Below the pieces are notes generated by a model. That model made no database searches. It saw nothing but the letters and a program-made list of their open reading frames with translations, and was not told where the DNA came from. A DNA stretch of 64,000 nt from Variovorax beijingensis (GTDB lineage: Bacteria; Pseudomonadota; Gammaproteobacteria; Burkholderiales; Burkholderiaceae_C): NCBI RefSeq assembly GCF_007828835.1, contig NZ_VIVL01000001.1, positions 620,001-684,000 on the forward strand, written 5' to 3'. Positions 39,627 through 51,119 of the stretch are shown in pieces. The first letter of the stretch is position 1. Each line of letters opens with the position of its first letter. The position numbers and the translations under genes were made by a program.

Positions 39627-39980
39627 ATGCCCAGTTCCTCTTCCGCCGCGCCGCGCGGCTATTACGGCCGCCACATCTTCTTCTGCCTGAACGAGCGCAA
39701 GAACGGGGAAGACTGCTGCGCCCTGCACAACGCCCAGGCGGGTTTCGACCGCTGCAAGGCGAAGGTCAAGGAGGCTGGACTGGCCGGTCCCGGCAAGGTG
39801 CGCGTCAACAAGGCGGGCTGCCTGGACCGCTGCGCCGGCGGCCCGGTGGCGGTGGTCTATCCCGAAGCGGTCTGGTACACCTTCGTCGATGCCGACGACA
39901 TCGACGAGATCGTCGACTCGCACCTGAAGAACGGCCAGGTCGTCGAGCGCCTGTTGCTGCCTCCCGATGTCGGGCGCTGA
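39627..39980 (+). CDS. Thioredoxin-like [2Fe-2S] ferredoxin
   Basis: A 117-residue protein of the thioredoxin-fold 2Fe-2S ferredoxin family. Cysteines are in HIFFCLNERKNGEDCC near the N-terminus and NKAGCLDRCAGGP in the middle; GPVAVVYPEAVWYTFVD follows as in relatives. Cluster ligands are probably the first FFC, a Cys of the EDCC/RC region, and the two in GCLDRC. A TAAAAT sequence about 10 bases before the ATG may be its own -10 box. The electron partner is unknown. Confidence 0.85.
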   Translation: MPSSSSAAPRGYYGRHIFFCLNERKNGEDCCALHNAQAGFDRCKAKVKEAGLAGPGKVRVNKAGCLDRCAGGPVAVVYPEAVWYTFVDADDIDEIVDSHLKNGQVVERLLLPPDVGR

Positions 39981-40052
39981 ACTTTTCGCGAAGTCCGGCG
40001 CTCGTACCCTGCGCCCGGACCCTCGCGGCCGGGTGCTTCCATTCCTCGCACC

Positions 40053-40685
40053 ATGAATTCCCAGACCGAGAAGATTCGCCTCCAGGGCGCCGCCGGCGTC
40101 ATCGAGGTGCAGCGCGACCAGCCGGCCGAGGCTGCGCGCGGCATCGCCGTGATCGCCCATCCGCATCCGCTGTTCGGCGGCACCATGGACAACAAGGTGG
40201 TGCAGACCCTGGCGCGCGCATTCGTCTCCTGCGGCTGGACCGCGGTGCGTTTCAACTTCCGCGGTGTGGGTGCGAGCGAAGGCGTGCACGACGAGGGGCG
40301 CGGCGAGTGCGAAGACATGCTGGACGTCATCTCCCAGCTCGCGCCCCAAGGCCCGCTGGCGATTGCCGGCTTCTCGTTCGGCGCCTTCGTGGCAAGCTGC
40401 GCGGCCGAAAAGCTCTGGGCCGGCCGCGACCTGCGGCAGCTCGTGCTCGTTGGAACGGCGGCTTCGCGCTTTTCCGTCGCCACGCTGCCGGCCGAGGCGC
40501 ACGAGCGCACGCTGGTGGTCCACGGCGAGGCCGACGACACGGTGCCGCTGGCGGCGGTCATGGACTGGGCGCGGCCGCAGTCACTGCCTGTCACGGTTAT
40601 TCCGGGGGGCGGCCATTTCTTTCACGGACAATTGCCCCTCCTCAAAAGCCTGGTTGTCCGCCATCTGCGCGCGGGCGCCGCATGA
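40053..40685 (+). CDS. Alpha/beta hydrolase (KANL3/Tex30-like)
   Basis: A 210-residue hydrolase of the COG2945 type. The family start is IAVIAHPHPLFGGTMDNKVV, the nucleophile is in AIAGFSFGAFVASCAAEKL (Ser in GFSFG), the acid in HGEADDTVPLAAV and the His in IPGGGHFFHGQL. The substrate is not known. It ends 55 bp before the carboxypeptidase gene on the same strand. Confidence 0.88.
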   Translation: MNSQTEKIRLQGAAGVIEVQRDQPAEAARGIAVIAHPHPLFGGTMDNKVVQTLARAFVSCGWTAVRFNFRGVGASEGVHDEGRGECEDMLDVISQLAPQGPLAIAGFSFGAFVASCAAEKLWAGRDLRQLVLVGTAASRFSVATLPAEAHERTLVVHGEADDTVPLAAVMDWARPQSLPVTVIPGGGHFFHGQLPLLKSLVVRHLRAGAA

Positions 40686-40740
40686 AAAGCCTCACGGGCT
40701 TGTGTTTTCGTCTCCTCCCCGCTTCTCTCCTATTGCTCCC

Positions 40741-41910
40741 ATGAATCGTTTTTTTGACGCGTTTCGCGCGCTGGTGCTGGCCGCCGCCGCATCGGCTTGC
40801 ATGATCGCCGCTGCCCAGGTGCCGGCGCCGCCCGAGATCGCCGCGCGCAGCTACCTGCTGCTCGACGTCACGGCCAACCAGATCCTTGCGCAGAAGGACA
40901 TCGACAGCCCGGTCGAACCGGCGTCGCTCACCAAGCTGATGTCGGCCTACATCGTGTTCGACGCGCTGCGCGCCAAGAAGATCACGCTGACCCAGACCAT
41001 GCCGGTCAGCCAGCGCGCCTGGAAGATGCCCGGCTCGCGCATGTTCATCGATCCCAAGATGCAGGTGCCGGTCGAAGACCTGATCAAGGGGCTGATCGTG
41101 CAGTCGGGCAACGACGCCACCGTGGCGCTGGCCGAAGGTGTTGGCGGCACCGTGGAGCATTTCGTCGAGCTCATGAACGCCCAGGCCAAGGCGCTGGGCA
41201 TGAAGAACACCACCTACAAGAACCCCGAAGGCCTCACCGCGCCCGGCCACACCACCACGGCGCGCGACCTGAGCATTCTCGCGACGCGCCTGGTGCGCGA
41301 CTTCCCCGAGGAAGCCAAGTACTACGCGATCAAGAAATACCGCTATCCCGGCACACCGTCGACCAACGACACCAACCGCAACCTGCTGCTGTTCCGCGAC
41401 CCGACCGTCGACGGCCTGAAGACCGGCCACACCGAAGCGGCCGGCTACTGCATGATCGCCACCGCCAAGCGCGACTTCCCCAACCTGACCGGCGGGCGCC
41501 GGCTGCTGTCGATCGTGCTGGGCACCTCGGGGGAGACCGTGCGCGCGAACGAATCGCAAAAGCTCCTGAACTGGGGCTACACCGCCTATGACGCCGTGCG
41601 CTTGTTCGACGCCGGCCAGCCGGCCGCCACGCCGGCGGTCTGGAAAGGCAAGGCCAACACGCTCAAGCTGGGCCGCCCGGAAGCCATCGTGGTCGCGGTA
41701 CCGACCGGTACCGCCAGCAAGATCAAGACCCAGGTGGCGCGTCCCGATCCGCTGGTGGCGCCGTTCACCAAGTACCAGCCGGTGGGCTCGCTCAAGGTGA
41801 CCCTGGACGACCAGCCGCTGGCGGACGTGCCGCTGGTGGCGCTGGAAGGCGTCGAGCAGGCGGGCATCCTCGGCCGCGCCTGGGATGCTGTCCGGCTCTG
41901 GATCAAGTAA
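40741..41910 (+). CDS. dacC: D-alanyl-D-alanine carboxypeptidase (PBP5/6 type)
   Basis: A 389-residue penicillin-binding DD-carboxypeptidase that trims pentapeptide stems of peptidoglycan at the periplasmic face of the membrane. A signal peptide is seen ([16 protein letters not shown]). The three active-site motifs are SLTK (in [15 protein letters not shown]), SGN (in [12 protein letters not shown]) and KTG (in [14 protein letters not shown]). The C-terminal about 95 residues form the PBP5-like beta domain, ending in an amphipathic helix ([10 protein letters not shown]) for membrane anchoring. dacA and dacC cannot be told apart here, so the symbol is tentative. Confidence 0.88.
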   Translation: MNRFFDAFRALVLAAAASACMIAAAQVPAPPEIAARSYLLLDVTANQILAQKDIDSPVEPASLTKLMSAYIVFDALRAKKITLTQTMPVSQRAWKMPGSRMFIDPKMQVPVEDLIKGLIVQSGNDATVALAEGVGGTVEHFVELMNAQAKALGMKNTTYKNPEGLTAPGHTTTARDLSILATRLVRDFPEEAKYYAIKKYRYPGTPSTNDTNRNLLLFRDPTVDGLKTGHTEAAGYCMIATAKRDFPNLTGGRRLLSIVLGTSGETVRANESQKLLNWGYTAYDAVRLFDAGQPAATPAVWKGKANTLKLGRPEAIVVAVPTGTASKIKTQVARPDPLVAPFTKYQPVGSLKVTLDDQPLADVPLVALEGVEQAGILGRAWDAVRLWIK

Positions 41911-41945
41911 GGAAGAGCGCCAGGCAACGCCGGCCGACGCTGTCC

Positions 41946-41973
41946 TTGCCGTTTCAAGCCCGCCTGCTATACT
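41946..41973 (+). promoter_or_regulatory. Promoter of the str operon
   Basis: TTGCCG (41946-41951) and TATACT (41968-41973), 16 bp apart, lie about 130 bp upstream of rpsL. The following leader to 42101 is T-rich and carries no gene. Confidence 0.7.
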
Positions 41974-42101
41974 CGTGGGCTTTTCGGAATTTTCCGAAGG
42001 GTTTCACGTTTTCGTTATTCCCGGTTTCCTTTTCTTGCGTCACGACAAGGCAGGGGCGGCTTCACAGCCAAAAGCCGGGTTGTTTTGGGACTAATTCATT
42101 C

Positions 42102-42479
<378 letters not shown>

Positions 42480-42629
42480 GCCTTCCTGTTGCCAAAAAAC
42501 AAACGGTGTTCGGTTGCCTTGGCGGGCACATCGAACGAAGTGACCCAATCCCGGGTCGAGTAAGTGAGAGTCCGGAATGGCTCTCGCGGTATCGGAAACG
42601 ATGCCAACTGAAGCAAAGAGGTTAGAAAA
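42480..42629 (+). promoter_or_regulatory. rpsL-rpsG intercistronic region, possible S7 target
   Basis: A 150-bp gap inside the str operon without a gene. In E. coli the matching region is bound by S7 for translational feedback. Several short arms could pair (for example GGTTGCC near 42514 and GCCAAC near 42603), but I cannot show the S7 fold. AAAGAGG precedes the rpsG start. Confidence 0.3.
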
Positions 42630-43103
42630 ATGCCACGTCGTCGCGAAGTCCCCAAACGTGAAATCCTGCCGGACCCCAAGTACGGCAATGTCGAGCTGTC
42701 GAAGTTCATGAACGTGATCATGGAAGGCGGCAAGAAGGCGATCGCCGAGCGCATCATTTATGGCGCGCTCGACTTCATCGAAAAGAAGAACCCCGACAAG
42801 GACCCGCTCGAGGCCTTCACCGTTGCCATCAACAACGTGAAGCCGATGGTCGAAGTCAAGTCGCGCCGCGTCGGCGGTGCCAACTACCAGGTGCCGGTCG
42901 AAGTGCGTCCCGTGCGCCGCCTGGCGCTCTCGATGCGCTGGATCAAGGAAGCTGCCCGCAAGCGCGGCGAGAAGTCGATGGCCCTGCGCCTGGCCAACGA
43001 ACTCATGGAAGCCACGGAAGGCCGTGGCGGCGCCATGAAGAAGCGCGATGAAGTGCACCGCATGGCAGAAGCCAACCGGGCGTTCAGCCACTTCCGCTTC
43101 TAA
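42630..43103 (+). CDS. rpsG: 30S ribosomal protein S7
   Basis: A 157-residue S7, typical bacterial length, that nucleates assembly of the 3' domain of 16S rRNA. Visible motifs: [19 protein letters not shown] at the start, [20 protein letters not shown], and [20 protein letters not shown]. The C-terminus [13 protein letters not shown] is standard. In the str operon it is followed 96 bp later by fusA. Confidence 0.98.
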   Translation: MPRRREVPKREILPDPKYGNVELSKFMNVIMEGGKKAIAERIIYGALDFIEKKNPDKDPLEAFTVAINNVKPMVEVKSRRVGGANYQVPVEVRPVRRLALSMRWIKEAARKRGEKSMALRLANELMEATEGRGGAMKKRDEVHRMAEANRAFSHFRF

Positions 43104-43199
43104 GAATCAAACTTCGCTTGGGCGTTGGGTGTTGGGTTTCGGGCGGTGTCGCCCGTGCTCGAGGCCCAGCGCTCAACGCATTTAACCCGAAAGTAAATC

Positions 43200-45299
43200 A
43201 TGTCCCGCAAGACCCCCATCGAGCGCTACCGCAACATCGGCATCTCCGCGCACATCGACGCCGGCAAGACCACGACGACCGAGCGCATCCTGTTCTACAC
43301 CGGTGTGAACCACAAGATCGGTGAAGTGCACGATGGCGCCGCCACGATGGACTGGATGGAGCAGGAGCAGGAGCGTGGCATCACGATCACCTCGGCTGCC
43401 ACCACCTGCTTCTGGAAGGGCATGGCCGGCAAGTTCGACGAACACCGCATCAACATCATCGATACCCCCGGCCACGTGGACTTCACGATTGAAGTCGAGC
43501 GCTCGATGCGCGTGCTGGACGGCGCCGTCATGGTGTACGACGCGGTCGGCGGCGTGCAGCCCCAGTCCGAAACCGTCTGGCGCCAGGCCAACAAGTACAA
43601 GGTTCCGCGCCTTGCGTTCGTCAACAAGATGGACCGCACCGGCGCCGACTTCCTGCGCGTGCGCCAGATGATGGTGGACCGCCTGAAGGCCAACCCCGTC
43701 GTGATCCAGATCCCGATCGGTGCCGAAGAGCACTTCCAGGGCATCGTCGACCTCGTGAAGATGAAGGCGATCATCTGGGACGAAGACAAGGGCGTGACCT
43801 TCACCTACGGTGAAATCCCCGCGAACCTGACCGACGTCTGCAACGAATACCGCGAAAAGCTCGTCGAAGCCGCTGCCGAAGCGAGCGAGGAGCTGATGAA
43901 CAAGTACCTCGAAGGCAACGAGCTGACCGAGGAAGAAATCAAGAAGGCCATCCGCCAGCGCACCATCGCCGGCGAGATCCAGCCGATGCTGTGCGGCTCG
44001 GCCTTCAAGAACAAGGGCGTGCAGGCCATGCTCGACGCCGTCGTCGAATACATGCCGGCACCGACCGACATTCCCCCGGTCAACGGCCTCGACGAAGACG
44101 AAGCGCCTGTCACCCGCAAGGCCGACGACAACGAGAAGTTCTCGGCGCTCGCGTTCAAGCTGATGACCGACCCGTTCGTGGGCCAGCTGACCTTCGTGCG
44201 CGTCTACTCGGGCGTGCTGACCAAGGGCGACAGCGTCTACAACCCGGTACGCGGCAAGAAGGAACGCATCGGCCGTATCGTGCAGATGCACGCGAACAAC
44301 CGCGAAGAAGTCAATGAAATCCGCGCCGGCGACATCGCCGCCTGCGTGGGCCTGAAGGAAGTCACCACGGGCGAAACCCTGTGCGACCCGGCGGCCATCG
44401 TGACGCTCGAGCGCATGGTGTTCCCGGAATCGGTGATCTCGCAGGCCGTCGAGCCCAAGACCAAGGCCGACCAGGAAAAGATGGGCATCGCCCTGCAGCG
44501 CCTCGCGCAGGAAGACCCTTCGTTCCGCGTCAAGACCGACGAGGAATCGGGCCAGACCATCATCGCCGGCATGGGCGAGCTCCACCTCGAAATCATCGTG
44601 GACCGCATGAAGCGCGAATTCGGCGTGGAAGCCAACGTCGGCAAGCCGCAGGTGGCCTACCGCGAAACGATCCGCAAGACCGTCGAAGAAGCCGAAGGCA
44701 AGTTCGTTCGCCAGTCGGGCGGCAAGGGCCAGTACGGCCACGTCGTGCTCAAGATCGAACCGCAGGAAGCCGGCAAGGGCTTCGAGTTCGTCGACGCCAT
44801 CAAGGGCGGTGTGGTTCCTCGCGAATACATCCCCGCGGTGGAAAAGGGCGTTGTGGAAGCGCTGACGCAAGGCGTGCTGGCGGGCTACCCCGTCGTCGAC
44901 GTCAAGGTCACGCTGCACTTCGGTTCGTACCACGATGTGGACTCGAACGAAATGGCGTTCAAGATGGCCGCGATCTTCGGTTTCAAGGAAGGCGCCCGCA
45001 AGGCCAACCCCGTGATTCTCGAGCCCATGATGGCCGTGGAAGTCGAAACCCCCGAAGACTACGCCGGCAACGTGATGGGCGACCTCTCGTCACGCCGCGG
45101 CATGGTGCAGGGCATGGACGACATGATCGGTGGCGGCAAGTCCATCAAGGCCGAAGTGCCGCTGTCGGAAATGTTCGGCTACTCGACCACGCTGCGCTCG
45201 ATGTCGCAAGGCCGCGCCACGTACACGATGGAGTTCAAGCACTACGCCGAAGCTCCCCGTAACGTGGCCGAAGCCATCGTGGCTGCTCGCGCAAAGTAA
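43200..45299 (+). CDS. fusA: Elongation factor G
   Basis: A 699-residue translational GTPase that drives translocation. G1 is [16 protein letters not shown]3 is [16 protein letters not shown]4 is [10 protein letters not shown]. Domain IV is recognised by [19 protein letters not shown] and the C-terminus by [14 protein letters not shown]. The length fits the main EF-G rather than EF-G2. AAAGTAAATC precedes the start, a weak ribosome site for such a gene. Confidence 0.98.
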   Translation: MSRKTPIERYRNIGISAHIDAGKTTTTERILFYTGVNHKIGEVHDGAATMDWMEQEQERGITITSAATTCFWKGMAGKFDEHRINIIDTPGHVDFTIEVERSMRVLDGAVMVYDAVGGVQPQSETVWRQANKYKVPRLAFVNKMDRTGADFLRVRQMMVDRLKANPVVIQIPIGAEEHFQGIVDLVKMKAIIWDEDKGVTFTYGEIPANLTDVCNEYREKLVEAAAEASEELMNKYLEGNELTEEEIKKAIRQRTIAGEIQPMLCGSAFKNKGVQAMLDAVVEYMPAPTDIPPVNGLDEDEAPVTRKADDNEKFSALAFKLMTDPFVGQLTFVRVYSGVLTKGDSVYNPVRGKKERIGRIVQMHANNREEVNEIRAGDIAACVGLKEVTTGETLCDPAAIVTLERMVFPESVISQAVEPKTKADQEKMGIALQRLAQEDPSFRVKTDEESGQTIIAGMGELHLEIIVDRMKREFGVEANVGKPQVAYRETIRKTVEEAEGKFVRQSGGKGQYGHVVLKIEPQEAGKGFEFVDAIKGGVVPREYIPAVEKGVVEALTQGVLAGYPVVDVKVTLHFGSYHDVDSNEMAFKMAAIFGFKEGARKANPVILEPMMAVEVETPEDYAGNVMGDLSSRRGMVQGMDDMIGGGKSIKAEVPLSEMFGYSTTLRSMSQGRATYTMEFKHYAEAPRNVAEAIVAARAK

Positions 45300-45312
45300 G
45301 TTTCAAGAATGC

Positions 45313-45335
45313 AGGGCCGCGCAGTGCGCGGCCCT
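45313..45335 (+). other. Hairpin in the fusA-tuf gap
   Basis: An 11-bp perfect inverted repeat AGGGCCGCGCA-G-TGCGCGGCCCT lies 13 bp after fusA. The following CTCGTTGTCT is only weakly T-rich, so it may be a partial terminator or processing and stability hairpin rather than a full stop between fusA and tuf. Confidence 0.5.
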
Positions 45336-45439
45336 CGTTGTCTGCGATCCGGTGCCGCCGCGTTCCCGTGCGGGGCGAACCAGCAATCGGATGCAGACAT
45401 AAAACCAATACACGGGAATGCTCTTTCAAGGATTGAAAA

Positions 45440-46633
<1,194 letters not shown>

Positions 46634-46654
46634 GCCGCACGCAAAGGAATCACC

Positions 46655-46969
46655 ATGGCCACCAAGCAAAAAATCCGCATCCGCCTGAAGGCGTTCGACT
46701 ACAAGCTGATCGACCAGTCGGCAGCCGAAATCGTTGATACCGCCAAGCGCACCGGCGCGATCGTCAAGGGTCCCGTGCCCTTGCCGACCCGCATGAAGCG
46801 TTTCGACATCCTGCGTTCGCCGCACGTCAACAAGACCTCGCGCGACCAGCTCGAGATCCGCACGCACCAGCGCCTGATGGACATCGTCGACCCGACCGAC
46901 AAGACCGTGGACGCGCTGATGAAGCTCGACCTGCCGGCCGGCGTGGACGTCGAGATCAAGCTGCAGTAA
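46655..46969 (+). CDS. rpsJ: 30S ribosomal protein S10
   Basis: A 104-residue S10, which also serves as NusE in antitermination. Sequence [38 protein letters not shown] and the C-terminal [12 protein letters not shown] are standard. It closes the str transcription unit here: a strong terminator follows 25 bp after the stop, unlike most bacteria where rplC continues directly. Confidence 0.98.
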   Translation: MATKQKIRIRLKAFDYKLIDQSAAEIVDTAKRTGAIVKGPVPLPTRMKRFDILRSPHVNKTSRDQLEIRTHQRLMDIVDPTDKTVDALMKLDLPAGVDVEIKLQ

Positions 46970-46993
46970 ACCGGCCTCGCGCTGCGTTTCCTG

Positions 46994-47030
46994 AAAAGCC
47001 CGCTTGCAGAAATGCAAGCGGGCTTTTTTC
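46994..47030 (+). terminator. Rho-independent terminator after rpsJ
   Basis: AAAAGCCCGCTTGCA and TGCAAGCGGGCTTTT form a perfect 15-bp stem around a 4-base loop, followed by a T-run. Confidence 0.95.
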
Positions 47031-47114
47031 ATTTGTCTCCCAACTATGGCATCCTCGCGCACCGGGACTCTTCTGGCCAACAGTGCCGGGGCTGAAACGA
47101 GGGCAGTACACGCT

Positions 47115-48698
47115 ATGAGCTACAGGAACTCTTCTGCATGGATCGCGGCGTGTGTCGCGATGGCGCTGCTGGCCGGCTGCGGTGGCGGAGGCGGAGGCGG
47201 GGGAGGTGGCGGCGGCCTGGCCGGCTTCCCGCTGCCGGTGGCGGGTCCGGTGATCCTGAGCGGTACGGCCACCTATGAATCCGTGCCGAATCCGAACGGC
47301 ACGCTGGTCTATGCCAGTTCGGCCCCCAGGCCCGTGCGAGGGGCCAGTGTGGAAGTGCTCAATGCGGCAACGTCCGCGCAACTGGCCACGGCCACCACCG
47401 ACGACAACGGTGCCTACGCGGTGTCCGTGCCCGCGAACACGATGGTCGCGGTGCGGGTCAAGGCCCAGCTGGTTCGAAGTGGCCCGGGCGCAAACTGGGA
47501 TGTGACGGTGCGCGACAACACGCGCTCCGGCGGCCTCTACACCATGCAGAGTCCCACCTTCTCGTCGGGCGTGGTCGCCTCGGTGCGCGACCTCCACGCA
47601 CCTTCGGGCTGGGGTGGCTCGAGCTACACCGGGGACCGGGTGGCGGCGCCGTTCGCCGTACTCGATACGGTCTACACCGCGATGCAGAAAGTGGTGTCGG
47701 TTGCGCCTGCAACGGCGTTTCCGGCATTGCGCGTGTTCTGGAGTCCCAACAATGCGCCCTCCCCTGGCAGTGTGGCGGCGGGGCAGATCGGCACCACCTT
47801 CTTCGTCGACAGAGGCAGCAACGGCCGAGAAATCTACGTGCTGGGCAAGGAAGATGTCGATACCGATGAATACGACACCTCAGTGATTGCCCATGAATGG
47901 GGGCACTACTACCAGTCCGCCTTCAGCCGCGACGACTCGATGGGCGGGGACCACAGCCAGAGCCAGCGTACCGATCGCCGGCTCGCCTTCTCGGAAGGCT
48001 GGGGCAATGCCTGGTCGGGCATTGCGTTGGGGCGCCGGAACTATGTCGATTCGGGCGGCGCGCAGCAGGCGTCCGCTCGGGAGAGCATCAACATCGACCT
48101 TTCCGCCGGCGCGGCAACCGTGGCGGGCTGGTACCGCGAGACCTCGATCCAGTCGATTTTCTGGAACCTCAACCAGCAGGTCGGCTTCAAGCCGATCCAC
48201 GACACGCTGACCGGCTTCCAGTTCAGGAGCGGCGCGGCCGTCACCTCGATCCACCCTTTCTCGGCGGCCTTCAACGCGACCGCTCCAGGCAGCGCTCCGG
48301 CCCTGGCTGCCCTGCTCGGCGGGCAGAGCATCAATGCGGCGGACAATGATCCGTTTGGCGGCGCCGAAACCAACGACGGTGGAATTTCTGTCGCCATCCC
48401 GATGTACAAGATGGCGACCGTGGGCGGCGGCGTGACCCAGACCTGCGTCTCGAACGACGCCGGCACGGGCAACAAGCTCGGCAACTTCTCCTATGTACGC
48501 TTCAATGCGCCTGCCAACCGCAGCTACCAGATTGCCGTGAATGGCGGTCCGGCGGGATCCAACCCCGATTTCGAGATCTTCAGGGGCGGCCTGATCGCCC
48601 GCACCGGCAATACGGTCAGCCTCTCGGCTGGCGAGTACGTTCTGGCAGTGACGGACCTCAGCAGTCTCGACGCATGCTTCAACGTCTCCATTCAGTAG
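47115..48698 (+). CDS. Lipoprotein with HEXXH metallopeptidase motif, inserted in the S10 region
   Basis: A 527-residue predicted lipoprotein: the lipobox is LLAGC with Cys22, followed by a run of glycines. Residues about 65-115 resemble a carboxypeptidase-regulatory-like beta domain (VRGASVEVLNAATSAQ). The zinc-metalloprotease motif HEWGHYY is at about 260-266 and AFSEGWGNAWSGIALG at about 290-305 may supply the Glu ligand of a gluzincin. The tail (VRFNAPANRSYQIAVNGG) looks like a C-terminal beta domain. Substrate and partner are unknown. It stands between rpsJ and rplC with no functional tie to ribosomal proteins. Confidence 0.75.
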   Translation: MSYRNSSAWIAACVAMALLAGCGGGGGGGGGGGGLAGFPLPVAGPVILSGTATYESVPNPNGTLVYASSAPRPVRGASVEVLNAATSAQLATATTDDNGAYAVSVPANTMVAVRVKAQLVRSGPGANWDVTVRDNTRSGGLYTMQSPTFSSGVVASVRDLHAPSGWGGSSYTGDRVAAPFAVLDTVYTAMQKVVSVAPATAFPALRVFWSPNNAPSPGSVAAGQIGTTFFVDRGSNGREIYVLGKEDVDTDEYDTSVIAHEWGHYYQSAFSRDDSMGGDHSQSQRTDRRLAFSEGWGNAWSGIALGRRNYVDSGGAQQASARESINIDLSAGAATVAGWYRETSIQSIFWNLNQQVGFKPIHDTLTGFQFRSGAAVTSIHPFSAAFNATAPGSAPALAALLGGQSINAADNDPFGGAETNDGGISVAIPMYKMATVGGGVTQTCVSNDAGTGNKLGNFSYVRFNAPANRSYQIAVNGGPAGSNPDFEIFRGGLIARTGNTVSLSAGEYVLAVTDLSSLDACFNVSIQ

Positions 48699-48712
48699 CA
48701 AGAAAGGCCGCC

Positions 48713-49249
48713 ATGAACATCCGATCGAATTCGATGATGGCCCTCGCGTGCCTCGCAATGGCAACGCTGTCGGCGCCGGCCGCGGCAGACGGCGAGCCTG
48801 CGTCGCGCAACGCCGGGCATCCGGCGTCGCCACGCCATGCCGCCCCGATGACCGCGGCGCCGCAAAAGCCCGGCGGCGCCGGCGTCAAGCTCGAATATCG
48901 GCTCGATGGCGCACCGAAACTGGGCCAGGCCACGCCTGTGGTGCTGCAATTCGAGGGCGTGACGGAGGCCGAGGGTGCCACGGTCCGCCTGAGCGCCGAC
49001 AAGGGGCTGGCCCTTCAGGGAAGCAGCACGCTCGTGCTGCCGGCCGGCAAGCGGACCACGGCCACCGTCCTCGTGGTGAGCGAGACCGAGGGGCTGGCCT
49101 ACCTCAATGTGTTCATCAAGCAGGGCGGTGCCTCGAGCGTGGTTTCGGTCCCCATCCAGACCGGCACGGCGGCGCCAACCCTGAAGTCCAGCGGCGAAAT
49201 GAAGACCACGCCAGGTGGCGACAGCATCATCACGATGCCTGTCAAATAG
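48713..49249 (+). CDS. Small exported protein of unknown function
   Basis: A 178-residue protein with a signal peptide (MMALACLAMATLSAPAAA). The mature part from about residue 55 reads as a beta-sandwich (KLEYRLDGAPKLGQATPVVL, ATVRLSADKGLALQGSSTLV, TATVLVVSETEGLAYLNVF). No catalytic motif or cysteine pattern is visible. It starts 14 bp after the metallopeptidase gene and is probably co-transcribed, so a periplasmic partner role is possible. Function not recognised. Confidence 0.8.
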   Translation: MNIRSNSMMALACLAMATLSAPAAADGEPASRNAGHPASPRHAAPMTAAPQKPGGAGVKLEYRLDGAPKLGQATPVVLQFEGVTEAEGATVRLSADKGLALQGSSTLVLPAGKRTTATVLVVSETEGLAYLNVFIKQGGASSVVSVPIQTGTAAPTLKSSGEMKTTPGGDSIITMPVK

Positions 49250-49307
49250 GCCGGAAGCCTGTAAAACCAGGGGGCGGGGCGCCCTTCGGGCCGCTTCGCA
49301 ATGCAGC

Positions 49308-49337
49308 TTGCACTGCGCCCGCCTCGCGGGCTATAAT
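49308..49337 (+). promoter_or_regulatory. Promoter of the rplC-rpsQ operon
   Basis: TTGCAC (49308-49313) and TATAAT (49332-49337) with 18-bp spacing stand 148 bp upstream of rplC. The 235-bp gap 49250-49484 contains only this promoter and a leader, where feedback control by L4 would be expected. Confidence 0.75.
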
Positions 49338-49484
49338 CGCTGGCTCTGCCCTTCGTGCGTCCATTTGGGCGCCGTGAGAGCCGAGATTTATCAACCTTCT
49401 TCCGCTGTTCGGGGAAACCCGGCAAACGCTGTCGCCAATTGAAGTGGCAGCGGCGAAGGAAGCTTCCATTTTTGGAGAAAACAA

Positions 49485-50165
49485 ATGAGTCTGAGCAACT
49501 CCCTCGGGTTGCTGGGCCGCAAGGTGGGGATGATGCGTCTCTTCACCGATGACGGGGACGCAGTTCCTGTCACGGTGGTGGATGTGTCCAACAACCGTGT
49601 GACCCAGATCAAGTCGCAAGAGACCGACGGCTACGTCGCACTGCAAGTGACGTTCGGTTCGCGCAAGGCATCGCGCGTGACCAAGCCGCAAGCCGGCCAC
49701 CTCGCCAAGGCGGGTGTCGAAGCTGGTGAAATCATCCGCGAATTCCGCGTGACCGCCGATACCGCTGGCCAGCACAAGCCGGGCGCCGTGATCGCCGCGA
49801 GCAGCGTGTTCTCGGTGGGCCAGAAGGTCGACGTGCAAGGCACTTCGATCGGCAAGGGCTACGCCGGCACCATCAAGCGCCACAACATGAGCTCGCAACG
49901 CGCGTCGCATGGCAACAGCCGTTCGCACAACGTTCCCGGCTCGATCGGCATGGCACAAGACCCCGGTCGCGTGTTCCCCGGCAAGCGCATGACGGGCCAC
50001 CTCGGCGACGTCACCAAGACCACGCAGAACCTCGATGTCTTCCGCATCGACGAAGCGCGTCAACTGTTGCTCATCAAGGGCGCGATCCCGGGTTCGAAGG
50101 GTGGCTTCGTCACCGTGCGTCCCGCCATCAAGGCCAAGCCGCAAGCGGCTGAAGGAGCGAAGTAA
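49485..50165 (+). CDS. rplC: 50S ribosomal protein L3
   Basis: A 226-residue L3, placed at the peptidyltransferase entry. The family core is [17 protein letters not shown] at the start and [23 protein letters not shown] sequence ([20 protein letters not shown]); the methylated Gln of E. coli L3 falls in [16 protein letters not shown]. Its stop overlaps the rplD start by one base. Confidence 0.97.
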
Positions 50166-50785
50166 TGCAACTCGAACTCCTGAACGAACAGGGCCAGGCC
50201 GCGTCGAAGTACGACGCCCCCGAGACCGTGTTCGGCCGTGACTACAACGAAGACCTGGTCCACCAGATCGTCGTTGCGTTCCAGGCCAACGCCCGCCAAG
50301 GCACGCGCGCCCAGAAGGACCGCGAGCAGGTCAAGCACTCGACCAAGAAGCCTTTCAAGCAAAAGGGAACGGGCCGCGCCCGTGCCGGTATGACGTCCTC
50401 GCCGCTGTGGCGCGGGGGTGGCCGGATCTTCCCGAACATGCCTGACGAAAACTTCTCGCAGAAGATCAACAAGAAGATGTACCGCGCCGGCATGGCCGCC
50501 ATCTTCTCGCAGCTCGCTCGCGAAGGCCGTCTGGCCGTGGTGGATTCGCTGACCGTGGATTCGCCCAAGACGAAGCCGCTGGCAGCCCGTTTCAAGGCGA
50601 TGAATCTCGAGTCCGTGCTCGTGATCGCCGAAGAAGTCGACGAAAACCTGTACCTTGCCTCGCGCAATCTGGTCAACATTCTCGTGGTCGAACCCCGCTA
50701 CGCCGATCCGGTGTCGCTGGTCCACTACAAGAAGGTGCTGGTCACCAAGGGTGCCGTCGACAAGCTCAAGGAGATGTTCGCATGA
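50165..50785 (+). CDS. rplD: 50S ribosomal protein L4
   Basis: A 206-residue L4; its loop reaches into the exit tunnel. Conserved [20 protein letters not shown] and [20 protein letters not shown] are present. In E. coli L4 represses the S10 operon by acting on the leader. It is overlapped by rplC (1 bp) and rplW (4 bp). Confidence 0.97.
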
Positions 50786-51117
50786 GCCGCGTGAACCCTA
50801 CCGCCGCTGAACGTACGTTCGAAGAAGGCCGCCTGATGGCGGTGCTGGTCGCCCCGATCGTGTCCGAAAAGGCCACGATGGTCGGCGAGAAGTCGAACGC
50901 TGTCACTTTCAAGGTGCTGCAAGACGCCACCAAGCCCGAGATCAAGGCCGCTGTCGAACTGATGTTCAAGGTCGAAGTCCAGGGCGTGTCGGTGCTCAAC
51001 ACCAAGGGCAAGACCAAGCGCTTTGGCAAGTCCATCGGCCGCCGCGACAACGTTCGCAAGGCCTATGTGACGCTGAAGCCCGGTCAAGAGCTCAACCTCG
51101 TCGGGGAAGGCGCTTAA
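50782..51117 (+). CDS. rplW: 50S ribosomal protein L23
   Basis: A 111-residue L23, at the tunnel exit where trigger factor and SRP bind. Core motifs [20 protein letters not shown] and [20 protein letters not shown] are normal. The N-terminal 18 residues ([18 protein letters not shown]) are extra compared with E. coli L23. Confidence 0.95.
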
Positions 51118-51119
51118 TC

